From an uncultured Eubacterium sp. (GTDB taxonomy: Bacteria > Bacillota > Clostridia > Lachnospirales > Lachnospiraceae), in NCBI GenBank assembly GCA_946412445.1, contig CAMKHH010000119.1, positions 1-5,257 of the forward strand: DNA of 5,257 nucleotides, written 5' to 3'. Below, piece after piece: positions 1 to 4,946 of this stretch. The notes under the pieces were generated by a model that saw only the letters and a program-made list of their open reading frames with translations, did not search any database and was not told the DNA's origin. The position numbers and the translations under genes are program-made. The stretch's first letter is position 1, and the number at the start of each line of letters is the position of its first letter.

Positions 1-323
1 CCTCCCTTGACCCCAAAAACAGGTCCCAGTGAAGGTTCTCTTAAAGCAACCATCACATTCTTGCCAAGTTTCTGCATGGCATCAGCCAGTCCAACGGTAG
101 TTGTGGTTTTTCCCTCACCGGCAGGTGTGGGATTGATTGCCGTAACTAAAATAAGTTTACCGTCAGAAGCATCGGATTTCTTTAATAAGTTATAATCGAT
201 TTTAGCTTTGTACTTTCCGTACTGTTCCAGATATTCATCATCAATACCTGCCTTTGCAGCGATGTCTTTAATCGGCTGCATCTCACACTCCTGAGCAATT
301 TCGATGTCTGTTTTGAATCCCAT
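1..323 (-). CDS. fhs: Formate--tetrahydrofolate ligase, N-terminal part (cut by window edge)
   Basis: This is the first 107 codons of formyl-THF synthetase, running off the left edge of the window, so the missing part is an edge effect and not a truncation. The enzyme joins formate to THF using ATP to give 10-formyl-THF, the entry step of the methyl branch of the Wood-Ljungdahl pathway, in the cytoplasm. The translation starts [11 protein letters not shown] and contains a P-loop, [12 protein letters not shown] (about residues 65-76), followed by [14 protein letters not shown] (from residue 95), both hallmarks of this family. Family members are usually about 555 residues, so roughly four fifths lies outside. 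The ATG at 321-323 is fixed by an AAGGAGG site seven bases upstream. It follows folT on the same strand across 137 bp that contain a probable terminator. Identification is firm. Confidence 0.95.
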   Translation of the reverse strand, partial: MGFKTDIEIAQECEMQPIKDIAAKAGIDDEYLEQYGKYKAKIDYNLLKKSDASDGKLILVTAINPTPAGEGKTTTTVGLADAMQKLGKNVMVALREPSLGPVFGVKG

Positions 324-330
324 AACAACT

Positions 331-337
331 CCTCCTT
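331..337 (-). promoter_or_regulatory. Ribosome binding site of fhs
   Basis: On the minus strand this reads AAGGAGG, a full match to the Shine-Dalgarno consensus. Seven bases separate it from the ATG at 323. It decides the fhs start and predicts strong translation, as expected for an abundant acetogen enzyme. Confidence 0.85.
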
Positions 338-375
338 ATATAGAATCTTTTTTGGCAAAATGCCATTTTTTCTAT

Positions 376-399
376 AAAAACCGGGGGTTTCCCTTCCCG
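376..399 (-). terminator. Probable rho-independent terminator between folT and fhs
   Basis: On the minus strand CGGG pairs with CCCG and an inner GG pairs with CC across a GAAA (GNRA-type) tetraloop, with a two-base AA bulge in the left arm. The stem is followed by G and then TTTTT. It lies about 60 bp after the folT stop and would end the acsV-DUF3786-folT transcript. The stem is short and bulged, so some read-through into fhs is possible. If instead the fhs promoter lies upstream of it (a TATAAG-like box sits near 404-409 but has no good -35), the hairpin would sit in the fhs leader. Confidence 0.5.
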
Positions 400-460
400 A
401 CCCTTATACTACAATACTACATTTACTTTTTTTAGTCTGCCGGGACATGATGCAGCCTGC

Positions 461-1021
461 TTACGGATTGCTGTGCATTTTGTGTCCCTGCAAGCCCTGT
501 ATCACATTTGTAGCCGGACTGAAAAAAAGAAGGTTCGTAATTACGCAGTATACTACCGTCATAACACAAAATTGAATGATACGCGCAGGCATAATCGCGA
601 AAAAATTGAACCCATTAAATAACACCAGACCTACAGTGGTAAGTCCCAATGAACTTATTACAGAGGCAAGTGTCACCCCGGCGCATAGCCACATGCCCTT
701 TTTTATCCTGCTCCCTTTCAAAAATAAAGGTCTGAATAATACCGGTATTACACCCCATAGTATGGCGGCGAGCGTGATAAACGGATTAACAGCATAACCT
801 TTCATGAAGCAGCCAATAACATCAGCAGTAAATCCCACTACGGCTCCGCCGGCCGGCCCGAACCAAAGTCCTGCCAGAATCGTACATACACTTCCAAGTG
901 AAATTCTTGCGAATCCCAGCTCCAGTACAAATACACGGGTCAACACCAGGTGCATCGCAACCAGTGCTCCCAGAAAAACTAACGTCCTTACATCCCAACT
1001 TGTCTTTTGATGATCTTTCAT
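461..1021 (-). CDS. folT: Folate-family ECF transporter S component (FolT-like)
   Basis: A 186-residue, very hydrophobic protein, the normal size for the substrate-binding S subunit of an energy-coupling-factor vitamin importer. It would sit in the membrane with about six helices (roughly residues 11-31, 42-56, 58-75, 79-100, 110-136 and 142-168) and work with the shared EcfA/EcfA'/EcfT module, which is not in this window. The block ARISLGSVCTILAGLWFGP followed by GGAVVGFTADVIGCFMKG matches the folate-family S component pattern. The late MPARIIQFCVMTVVYCVIT also fits. The specificity call is strongly supported by the THF riboswitch directly upstream, a class known to control folT. The ATG at 1021 has GGGAGG eight bases upstream. 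It is the last gene of the likely acsV-DUF3786-folT operon. Other vitamin S components are a weaker alternative. Confidence 0.88.
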   Translation of the reverse strand: MKDHQKTSWDVRTLVFLGALVAMHLVLTRVFVLELGFARISLGSVCTILAGLWFGPAGGAVVGFTADVIGCFMKGYAVNPFITLAAILWGVIPVLFRPLFLKGSRIKKGMWLCAGVTLASVISSLGLTTVGLVLFNGFNFFAIMPARIIQFCVMTVVYCVITNLLFFSPATNVIQGLQGHKMHSNP

Positions 1022-1029
1022 TAATTTAA

Positions 1030-1035
1030 CCTCCC
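1030..1035 (-). promoter_or_regulatory. Ribosome binding site of folT (sequestered in a hairpin)
   Basis: Minus-strand GGGAGG, eight bases before the folT ATG. Five of its six bases (1031-1035) are complementary to CTCCC at 1067-1071, so the site can be buried in the hairpin described in the next entry. It fixes the folT start and is the probable point of control by the riboswitch. Confidence 0.8.
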
Positions 1036-1071
1036 TTTTTTGGTAATAGTAGTTTACTACACCAAAGGGAG
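1031..1071 (-). promoter_or_regulatory. Expression platform: Shine-Dalgarno-sequestering hairpin of the THF riboswitch
   Basis: On the minus strand CTCCC (1067-1071) pairs with the GGGAG of the folT ribosome site (1031-1035). Inside it, TTTGGT pairs with ACCAAA, then one G-U pair and TAGTA/TACTA close a three-base AAC loop. Three A residues and one U bulge on the 3' side. No T-run follows the stem, so it looks like a translational switch and not a terminator. The 3' arm contains CTACTATT (1045-1052), exactly complementary to AATAGTAG at 1180-1187, which is the 5' strand of riboswitch stem P1. The two pairings exclude each other, as expected for a switch: THF bound means P1 forms, the hairpin forms and folT is off. 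The direction of control is inferred. Confidence 0.72.
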
Positions 1072-1087
1072 TGACATCTCTTTAATG

Positions 1088-1187
1088 CAGTAGCGGACGC
1101 AGCATTACATCGTGGAATGAATCTCCTTCGTTCTCAGGCAACTTCCCATCCTCAAGACACTTTACGCGCAATACTTACTCTACTATT
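1088..1187 (-). promoter_or_regulatory. Tetrahydrofolate (THF) riboswitch aptamer
   Basis: The minus strand carries the conserved segments of the THF riboswitch in order: AGTAGAGTA, GCGCGTAAAGTG, GAGGATGGGAAGTTG, ACGAAGG and TGCGTCCGCTACT. P1 is AGTAG (1180-1184) with CTACT (1089-1093), plus one U-G pair. P2 is AGTATTGC (1168-1175) with GTAATGCT (1101-1108), eight pairs including two G-U. The arrangement agrees with what I recall of the published Eubacterium siraeum RNA. The class binds reduced folates and is known upstream of folT and other folate genes in Firmicutes. Here it precedes folT and is followed by a ribosome-site-sequestering hairpin. Its 5' end lies only about 12 bases after the stop codon of the DUF3786 gene, so it is intercistronic unless a promoter is hidden in that gene. 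Confidence is high, though no covariance search was run. Confidence 0.9.
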
Positions 1188-1198
1188 TGCAATAACTC

Positions 1199-1852
1199 TC
1201 ACAGTGCTTTTTGCAGTTCCTTCAGCATATCGATGGATACATCTCCAACAACTGCCATATCCTCTCCCTGATTAAAAGCCACAGGAAAATTATCAGAGAA
1301 AAGAATTTGGGCAGAGGGGGGAAATTCATCATCTCCTGCCCATAAAATCATACGGAGCCGCAATTCATTTAAAAATTCAAACTCATAGGAGGCATCACCG
1401 ATAGCAAGCTTCTCTCCACCGATTTTGTCCATAATTGCCTCAAACTGCTCCGTTCTATTTCCAAAGCCGTATGCTAATCGAAGGATGCAGCGGCCGTGAA
1501 ACTGTTTAAAATACACCTCACCCCACGGAATTTCCCTATATGTAAGAAATTTTCCAAAGGAGGGTGCCGCCGTTCCCGAAGTCAGAAACCTAAGCACAAG
1601 TATCCGTGCATTCGCCTTCTGCTCCAGAGGGAACCAGCCGATTTTCTCCCCATCCGAATGGGTAACTGCATAACCCGGATGGGTGATCTTATAGGTAACT
1701 CCCATCAGACGAAGTCTGAATGTGGAGGTTTCACTGTCATATGGTATACCTGTCCGCTGACTGATCTCTTCCGGCTTTAAATCCTGATAAACCTTCAAAT
1801 AATGTTCAAAGGGCAGACGTTCTTTACTGTCTTTTTCGTATCCAAGATCCAT
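1199..1852 (-). CDS. DUF3786 domain protein, uncharacterised, coupled to acsV
   Basis: A 217-residue soluble protein without signal peptide or membrane segment. I recognise the DUF3786 family from its C-terminal block: GDASYEFEF (about 152-160), then LRLRMILWAGDDEFPPSAQILFSDNF (about 164-189), with a central ILVLRFLTSGTAAPS (84-98) and YREIPWGEVYFKQFHGRCI (105-123). The family's biochemical function is not known to me. Family members are often found in anaerobes near corrinoid or acetyl-CoA pathway genes. There is no Cys cluster and no obvious nucleotide-binding motif; the only cysteine I see is C122. It starts one base after the acsV stop, with AGGAG inside the last acsV codons seven bases upstream of the ATG, so translation is probably coupled. 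The THF riboswitch begins just after its TGA. I infer a helper role in CFeSP or corrinoid maintenance from context only. Confidence 0.85.
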   Translation of the reverse strand: MDLGYEKDSKERLPFEHYLKVYQDLKPEEISQRTGIPYDSETSTFRLRLMGVTYKITHPGYAVTHSDGEKIGWFPLEQKANARILVLRFLTSGTAAPSFGKFLTYREIPWGEVYFKQFHGRCILRLAYGFGNRTEQFEAIMDKIGGEKLAIGDASYEFEFLNELRLRMILWAGDDEFPPSAQILFSDNFPVAFNQGEDMAVVGDVSIDMLKELQKAL

Positions 1853-1853
1853 A

Positions 1854-3827
1854 TCAGTTCTCCTGCTTTATCTTATGATGCTCCACCGATGGAAAAAGGG
1901 TGGAATCCGTATGTGGAAGGAAACAGGAGGCTACAAATTCATCCATATAGGACGGTACCGTAGATAATTCCATATAAGTCATATTTCGTGCCACCTCATA
2001 GGTTTTTCTCTCTGCCTGTGTGGACAAAAGCATCGTATAGGCACCTGTCAAAGAAGAATTTCCTATATAGTGGAAACGCTCCATCGGTATGTCAGGCAGC
2101 ATACCTATATTCACTGCATTCCTCATATTGATTCCGCTGCCGATTCCTCCGGCAACATACACATCTTCTATCATGGATACATCAAATCCAAGGGAATCCA
2201 GCATCGTTCGGATTGCAGAAAAGATAGCTCCTTTGGCACGAATAAAATTATCGATATCAACTTCTGTAATCTCCACGTCTTTTTCAGATCCTGCTTCTTC
2301 TTCAAAAGCAAGCACATAACTTCCCATGCCATATTTATCGTGTCGAATGCGTCTTCCCTCGCGAATAAACTTACCCTTTGGAGAAATCATATCACATTGA
2401 AACAGCTCGTTAATCAAGTCAATAATTCCGGATCCACAGACACCAACAGGCTTTGTTCCTGCCTCTCCAATCACCTGGTATTCTGGATCCATGCTGACCG
2501 GATCAATCCTGCAGGCTTCAACCGCACCATCTGTTGCCCTCATCCCGCAGCTGATATCTCCTCCTTCGAAAGCAGGTCCAGCCGAACAGGCGCAGCTCAT
2601 AAGAAAATCCGAATTTCCAAACACCAATTCTCCGTTCGTTCCCAAGTCGATAAACAAAGAGAAGGAAGGGCGGTTCCAAATCATACTCACAAAGGTACCG
2701 GCCGTGATATCACCACCCACATAGCTGCCAATATTAGGAGCCAGTATGATATGGGCATCCGGATGAATGGCCAGATTGATATCCGATGCAAACAGTGCAT
2801 TCGTTTTGAAGAATGTAGGAATATATGGCTCCATCCGCAGAGGATTTGCATCAATTCCCATCAGAAGATGATTCATGGTTGTATTGGATGCCACTGACAT
2901 ACGATAAATATGTCCGGGATTAAATCCGATACTTCTGCACATCTGCAAAATCATAGGATTTATGGTTTCTTCTATAATAGCCTTCTGTAATTTTTCTTTA
3001 CCACCCGGTTTCTGAGATTCAATAATACGGTTAATCACATCTGCACCATAGCGGATTTGTCCATTTCCTGCCGATGCCTTTGCAAGTATCGCACCACTCT
3101 CCATATTGATGATTAATGCCGATACTGTAGTTGTACCGATGTCTACCACCAGGCCGCCAATTACCGCTTCTTCATCTGCACCTGAAATATCGTATACAAA
3201 TACGTCTCTTTCTGTCTGCCGTATTACCGCCTTCACCTGAAAGCCGCTGTCTCTGAAAACATCCGGCATTTTCTTTAGGACAGAATATGGAATCCGGACT
3301 ATATCTGAATGTACCTTCTGCTTTAAAGCGCGCTCAAATCTTTCATTGTCAGGCATTGTATCATCCAAATCAGGTGTTTTCATGGAAATCTCCACTACAC
3401 ACATCGTATTTTTTAATGGAATACCTGCTTCTTCTACCTGATGCTTTGCATGTTCAAAGATTTTCACTTCATCTGTTGAGCTCAGGTCTGCAACTTTCAT
3501 TCTGCTCCTGTATGCAGACGCAATATCAGGAACCCCAATCTCCACATCTTCAACAATTGTACTACAGCAAGCCAGTCTCCAGCCTTCTTCAAATTCGACC
3601 TCGGAAATGTGTCTGGTTTTTTTGGAACTTAGGTTTCCCTTCCGAAGGTGAATCCGGCACTTCCCACAGGAACCGTTACCAGAACATGGCGCATCTATGG
3701 CCACATTTGACTTTCGTGCCACCTCCAGAAGATTCTCACCGAAGGTAGCAAAAGTTTCCACACTTTCACCACTTTCAAACCGAAACGTCACTTTGTACAT
3801 ACTCATATGCTTCATACCCCTATTCAT
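1854..3827 (-). CDS. acsV: Corrinoid activation/regeneration protein AcsV (RACo), 2Fe-2S and ASKHA ATPase
   Basis: This is the reductive activator of corrinoid proteins, which uses ATP to drive electron transfer that returns CFeSP cobalt from inactive Co(II) to Co(I). Residues about 10-101 are a plant-type ferredoxin domain with C48-x5-C54-x2-C57 and a fourth ligand in LACCS (C87, by the usual LAC position; C88 is an extra Cys). A linker spans about 105-222. The C-terminal ASKHA (DUF4445-type) domain has phosphate motif 1 VVDIGTTTVSA (228-238), phosphate motif 2 FIDLGTNGEL (392-401), VCGSGIID (463-470), VYVAGGIGSGINMRNA (556-571) and GNSSLTGA (589-596). Length (657) is close to the usual 630-650. 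The longest frame is given, but ATG at 3806 (residue 8) may be the true start: it has AGGGG ten bases upstream and the ferredoxin fold begins right after. It heads the acsV-DUF3786-folT operon behind a clear promoter. Confidence 0.95.
   Translation of the reverse strand: MNRGMKHMSMYKVTFRFESGESVETFATFGENLLEVARKSNVAIDAPCSGNGSCGKCRIHLRKGNLSSKKTRHISEVEFEEGWRLACCSTIVEDVEIGVPDIASAYRSRMKVADLSSTDEVKIFEHAKHQVEEAGIPLKNTMCVVEISMKTPDLDDTMPDNERFERALKQKVHSDIVRIPYSVLKKMPDVFRDSGFQVKAVIRQTERDVFVYDISGADEEAVIGGLVVDIGTTTVSALIINMESGAILAKASAGNGQIRYGADVINRIIESQKPGGKEKLQKAIIEETINPMILQMCRSIGFNPGHIYRMSVASNTTMNHLLMGIDANPLRMEPYIPTFFKTNALFASDINLAIHPDAHIILAPNIGSYVGGDITAGTFVSMIWNRPSFSLFIDLGTNGELVFGNSDFLMSCACSAGPAFEGGDISCGMRATDGAVEACRIDPVSMDPEYQVIGEAGTKPVGVCGSGIIDLINELFQCDMISPKGKFIREGRRIRHDKYGMGSYVLAFEEEAGSEKDVEITEVDIDNFIRAKGAIFSAIRTMLDSLGFDVSMIEDVYVAGGIGSGINMRNAVNIGMLPDIPMERFHYIGNSSLTGAYTMLLSTQAERKTYEVARNMTYMELSTVPSYMDEFVASCFLPHTDSTLFPSVEHHKIKQEN
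3817..3821 (-). promoter_or_regulatory. Candidate ribosome binding site for the internal acsV start at 3806
   Basis: Minus-strand AGGGG (one G-U pair with the anti-Shine-Dalgarno) lies ten bases before the in-frame ATG at 3804-3806. The ATG at 3827 has only GAGG thirteen bases upstream. The spacing favours the inner start, giving a 650-residue AcsV, but neither site is ideal. Confidence 0.45.
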
Positions 3828-3898
3828 AATTCATAATTTACCTCAACAAATACAACGTTCTATAAATACATGTATTAGCTTATGAATAATTTATGAAT
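3822..3898 (-). repeat. Four TATGAAT heptamers in inverted pairs in the acsV leader
   Basis: On the plus strand ATTCATA occurs twice in tandem (3822-3828 and 3829-3835), and its complement TATGAAT occurs twice (3881-3887 and 3892-3898). In the acsV mRNA the two distal copies can pair with the two proximal ones, giving an 8-bp stem plus a 7-bp stem separated by a four-base bulge, around a loop of about 44 bases. The proximal pair overlaps the ATG at 3827. It could be a protein-binding operator, an RNA structure that masks the outer start, or low-complexity AT-rich sequence. The copies are exact; the role is not known. Confidence 0.5.
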
Positions 3899-3938
3899 TC
3901 TCAAATATTTTTATGACTTACTACTAATTCTCAGCCTA

Positions 3939-3967
3939 ATTCTACCATATCTATTGGCTTTTTTCAA
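3939..3967 (-). promoter_or_regulatory. Sigma-A promoter of the acsV operon
   Basis: Minus strand: -35 TTGAAA (3962-3967), a 17-bp spacer, then -10 TAGAAT (3939-3944) preceded by TGG, an extended -10. Transcription would begin near 3932, giving a leader of about 105 nt to the ATG at 3827 or 125 nt to the one at 3806. It lies after the acsE terminator, so acsV and the genes behind it can be transcribed separately from the acsC-acsE unit. Confidence 0.72.
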
Positions 3968-4018
3968 TGTTCAGCAATGATTTAGAGATTGTCTATTATT
4001 TCACGATGTCAGCTATAA

Positions 4019-4058
4019 AAGGGGAGATACACCATAACGAGTGTGTTGATGTATCTCC
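4019..4058 (-). terminator. Rho-independent terminator after acsE
   Basis: On the minus strand GGAGATACA (4050-4058) pairs perfectly with TGTATCTCC (4023-4031), and the stem extends by a G-U and a C-G pair to 11 bp around a loop of about 14 bases. It is followed by CC and TTTT. It begins about 30 bases after the acsE stop and would end the acsC-acsE transcript before the acsV promoter. The T-run is short, so termination may be partial. Confidence 0.68.
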
Positions 4059-4089
4059 TGTTCCCTTGTCTTCAATCGACTACAGACTT

Positions 4090-4875
4090 TTACAGTTCCA
4101 GATAAGAGTCTGCATATAATGTATTTCCCTTGAATACATCACAGGATTTAATGGTTTCCATTAATCTCTGATCACACGGGTTTACAATCGCAGAGGTCAG
4201 TCCCTGCATCATGCACATAGCAACCAAAGCAGAATCCATAATCGGACGAATAGCCTTTGGCATACTGTTGGAATTGTTGGAAAGTCCGCCGGTGGAATTC
4301 AGTCCCATATCACTGAACATCTTAATTGCTTCCAGTACTTCCATCTGCTTATCCTGCATCCCTTTTACAACTACAAAAAGAGGGTCAAACCAGAGATCCG
4401 TAGGCTCCATACCAAGCTCCATGCCATGCTCCAGCATCGTCTGGCAATGAACCATACGCTCATCATTGTCCGATGCTATCGGTCCGTTGGAACAAAGAGC
4501 AATTACGATGGCATCATTTGCAGCCGCCAGGTCGATGTAGCTGATACGATCCCCTGCATCGGCCGAGTTAACGATTGGTTTTCCCTTTGAGCGGTTATAT
4601 ACAGAAATACCTGCTTCAATGGCTGCTTTATTTGCTGTATCAAGTGCCAGTGGTACATTATCAAAATTCTCCTGTAAAAGCTGAACAGCCCATTTCATCA
4701 AATCAGGTCCATCATTCTCAGCAGGCCCTATGTTGACATCCAGATAGGTTGCGCCAGCCTCCAGCTGCTCTTTTCCTCTTTTTAAAATTGCTTCTGGATT
4801 ACGTGTTGCAAAAGCTTCTCTGATTGCCGGGGAAATACAGTGTATTCTTTCACCGATTGTAACAAATTTAGCCAT
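4090..4875 (-). CDS. acsE: 5-methyltetrahydrofolate:corrinoid/iron-sulfur protein methyltransferase
   Basis: AcsE moves the methyl group of 5-methyl-THF to Co(I) cobalamin on CFeSP, linking the folate branch of the Wood-Ljungdahl pathway to acetyl-CoA synthase, in the cytoplasm. The 261-residue product equals the usual length (about 262) and is a pterin-binding TIM barrel. Visible motifs are VTIGERI (5-11), GATYLDVNIGPA (41-52), LALDTAN (76-82), GKPIVNSADA (98-107), WFDPLF (162-167) and TGGLSNNSN (195-203). By alignment from memory with the Moorella enzyme, D79, N103, D164 and N200 match the folate-binding and N5-activating residues. The start ATG is set by AAAGGAG about seven bases upstream. 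It follows acsC by 71 nt and has a terminator after it. The second residue after GERI is not the Asn-Gly seen in Moorella; the rest is typical of the Clostridium-type AcsE. Confidence 0.96.
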   Translation of the reverse strand: MAKFVTIGERIHCISPAIREAFATRNPEAILKRGKEQLEAGATYLDVNIGPAENDGPDLMKWAVQLLQENFDNVPLALDTANKAAIEAGISVYNRSKGKPIVNSADAGDRISYIDLAAANDAIVIALCSNGPIASDNDERMVHCQTMLEHGMELGMEPTDLWFDPLFVVVKGMQDKQMEVLEAIKMFSDMGLNSTGGLSNNSNSMPKAIRPIMDSALVAMCMMQGLTSAIVNPCDQRLMETIKSCDVFKGNTLYADSYLEL

Positions 4876-4880
4876 GGTTT

Positions 4881-4890
4881 CTCTCCTTTT
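4881..4890 (-). promoter_or_regulatory. Ribosome binding site of acsE
   Basis: The minus strand reads AAAAGGAGAG, with the AGGAG core at 4883-4887, seven bases before the ATG at 4875. It sits directly behind the intercistronic hairpin at 4895-4929, which leaves the site itself single-stranded. Confidence 0.8.
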
Positions 4891-4894
4891 TTTC

Positions 4895-4929
4895 GGACAG
4901 TCAAAACATCTCCAAGATCATGACTGTCC
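4895..4929 (-). other. Intercistronic hairpin between acsC and acsE
   Basis: GGACAGTCA and TGACTGTCC (4895-4903 and 4921-4929) form a perfect 9-bp inverted repeat with a 17-base loop. In the minus-strand transcript it is followed by G and a run of A residues, not T, so it is not a terminator for this operon. It could be an mRNA processing or stabilising structure that sets the ratio of AcsC to AcsE, or a dyad for a DNA-binding protein. The pairing is seen directly; the role is inferred. Confidence 0.55.
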
Positions 4930-4946
4930 ATTCTATGTTTTCGTAT

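Noticed and set aside
7..195. Plus-strand frame opposite fhs
   Set aside because: It overlaps the P-loop region of fhs in antisense and has no family features or ribosome site.
353..371. TGGCA-AAA-TGCCA followed by T6 as a terminator for a plus-strand gene
   Set aside because: No plus-strand gene is supported nearby and the stem is only 5 bp; kept only as part of the fhs-leader observation.
406..448. A 14-codon minus-strand frame after folT (MSRQTKKSKCSIVV) as a possible leader peptide for fhs
   Set aside because: No Shine-Dalgarno upstream, no regulatory run of one amino acid, and it overlaps the folT 3' untranslated region. Likely chance.
576..1010. Two plus-strand frames opposite folT
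   Set aside because: Antisense of a membrane protein gene; translations have no coherent hydrophobic or domain pattern.
1031..1071. The hairpin before folT as a transcription terminator
   Set aside because: The 3' arm is followed by GGGAGG and mixed sequence with no T-run in the minus-strand transcript; sequestration of the ribosome site explains it better.
2070..2897. Long plus-strand reading frame of 275 codons inside acsV
   Set aside because: It is antisense to the strongly conserved AcsV frame, its translation is rich in His, Cys and Ile with no recognisable domain, and there is no good ribosome site. It is a shadow of the real gene.
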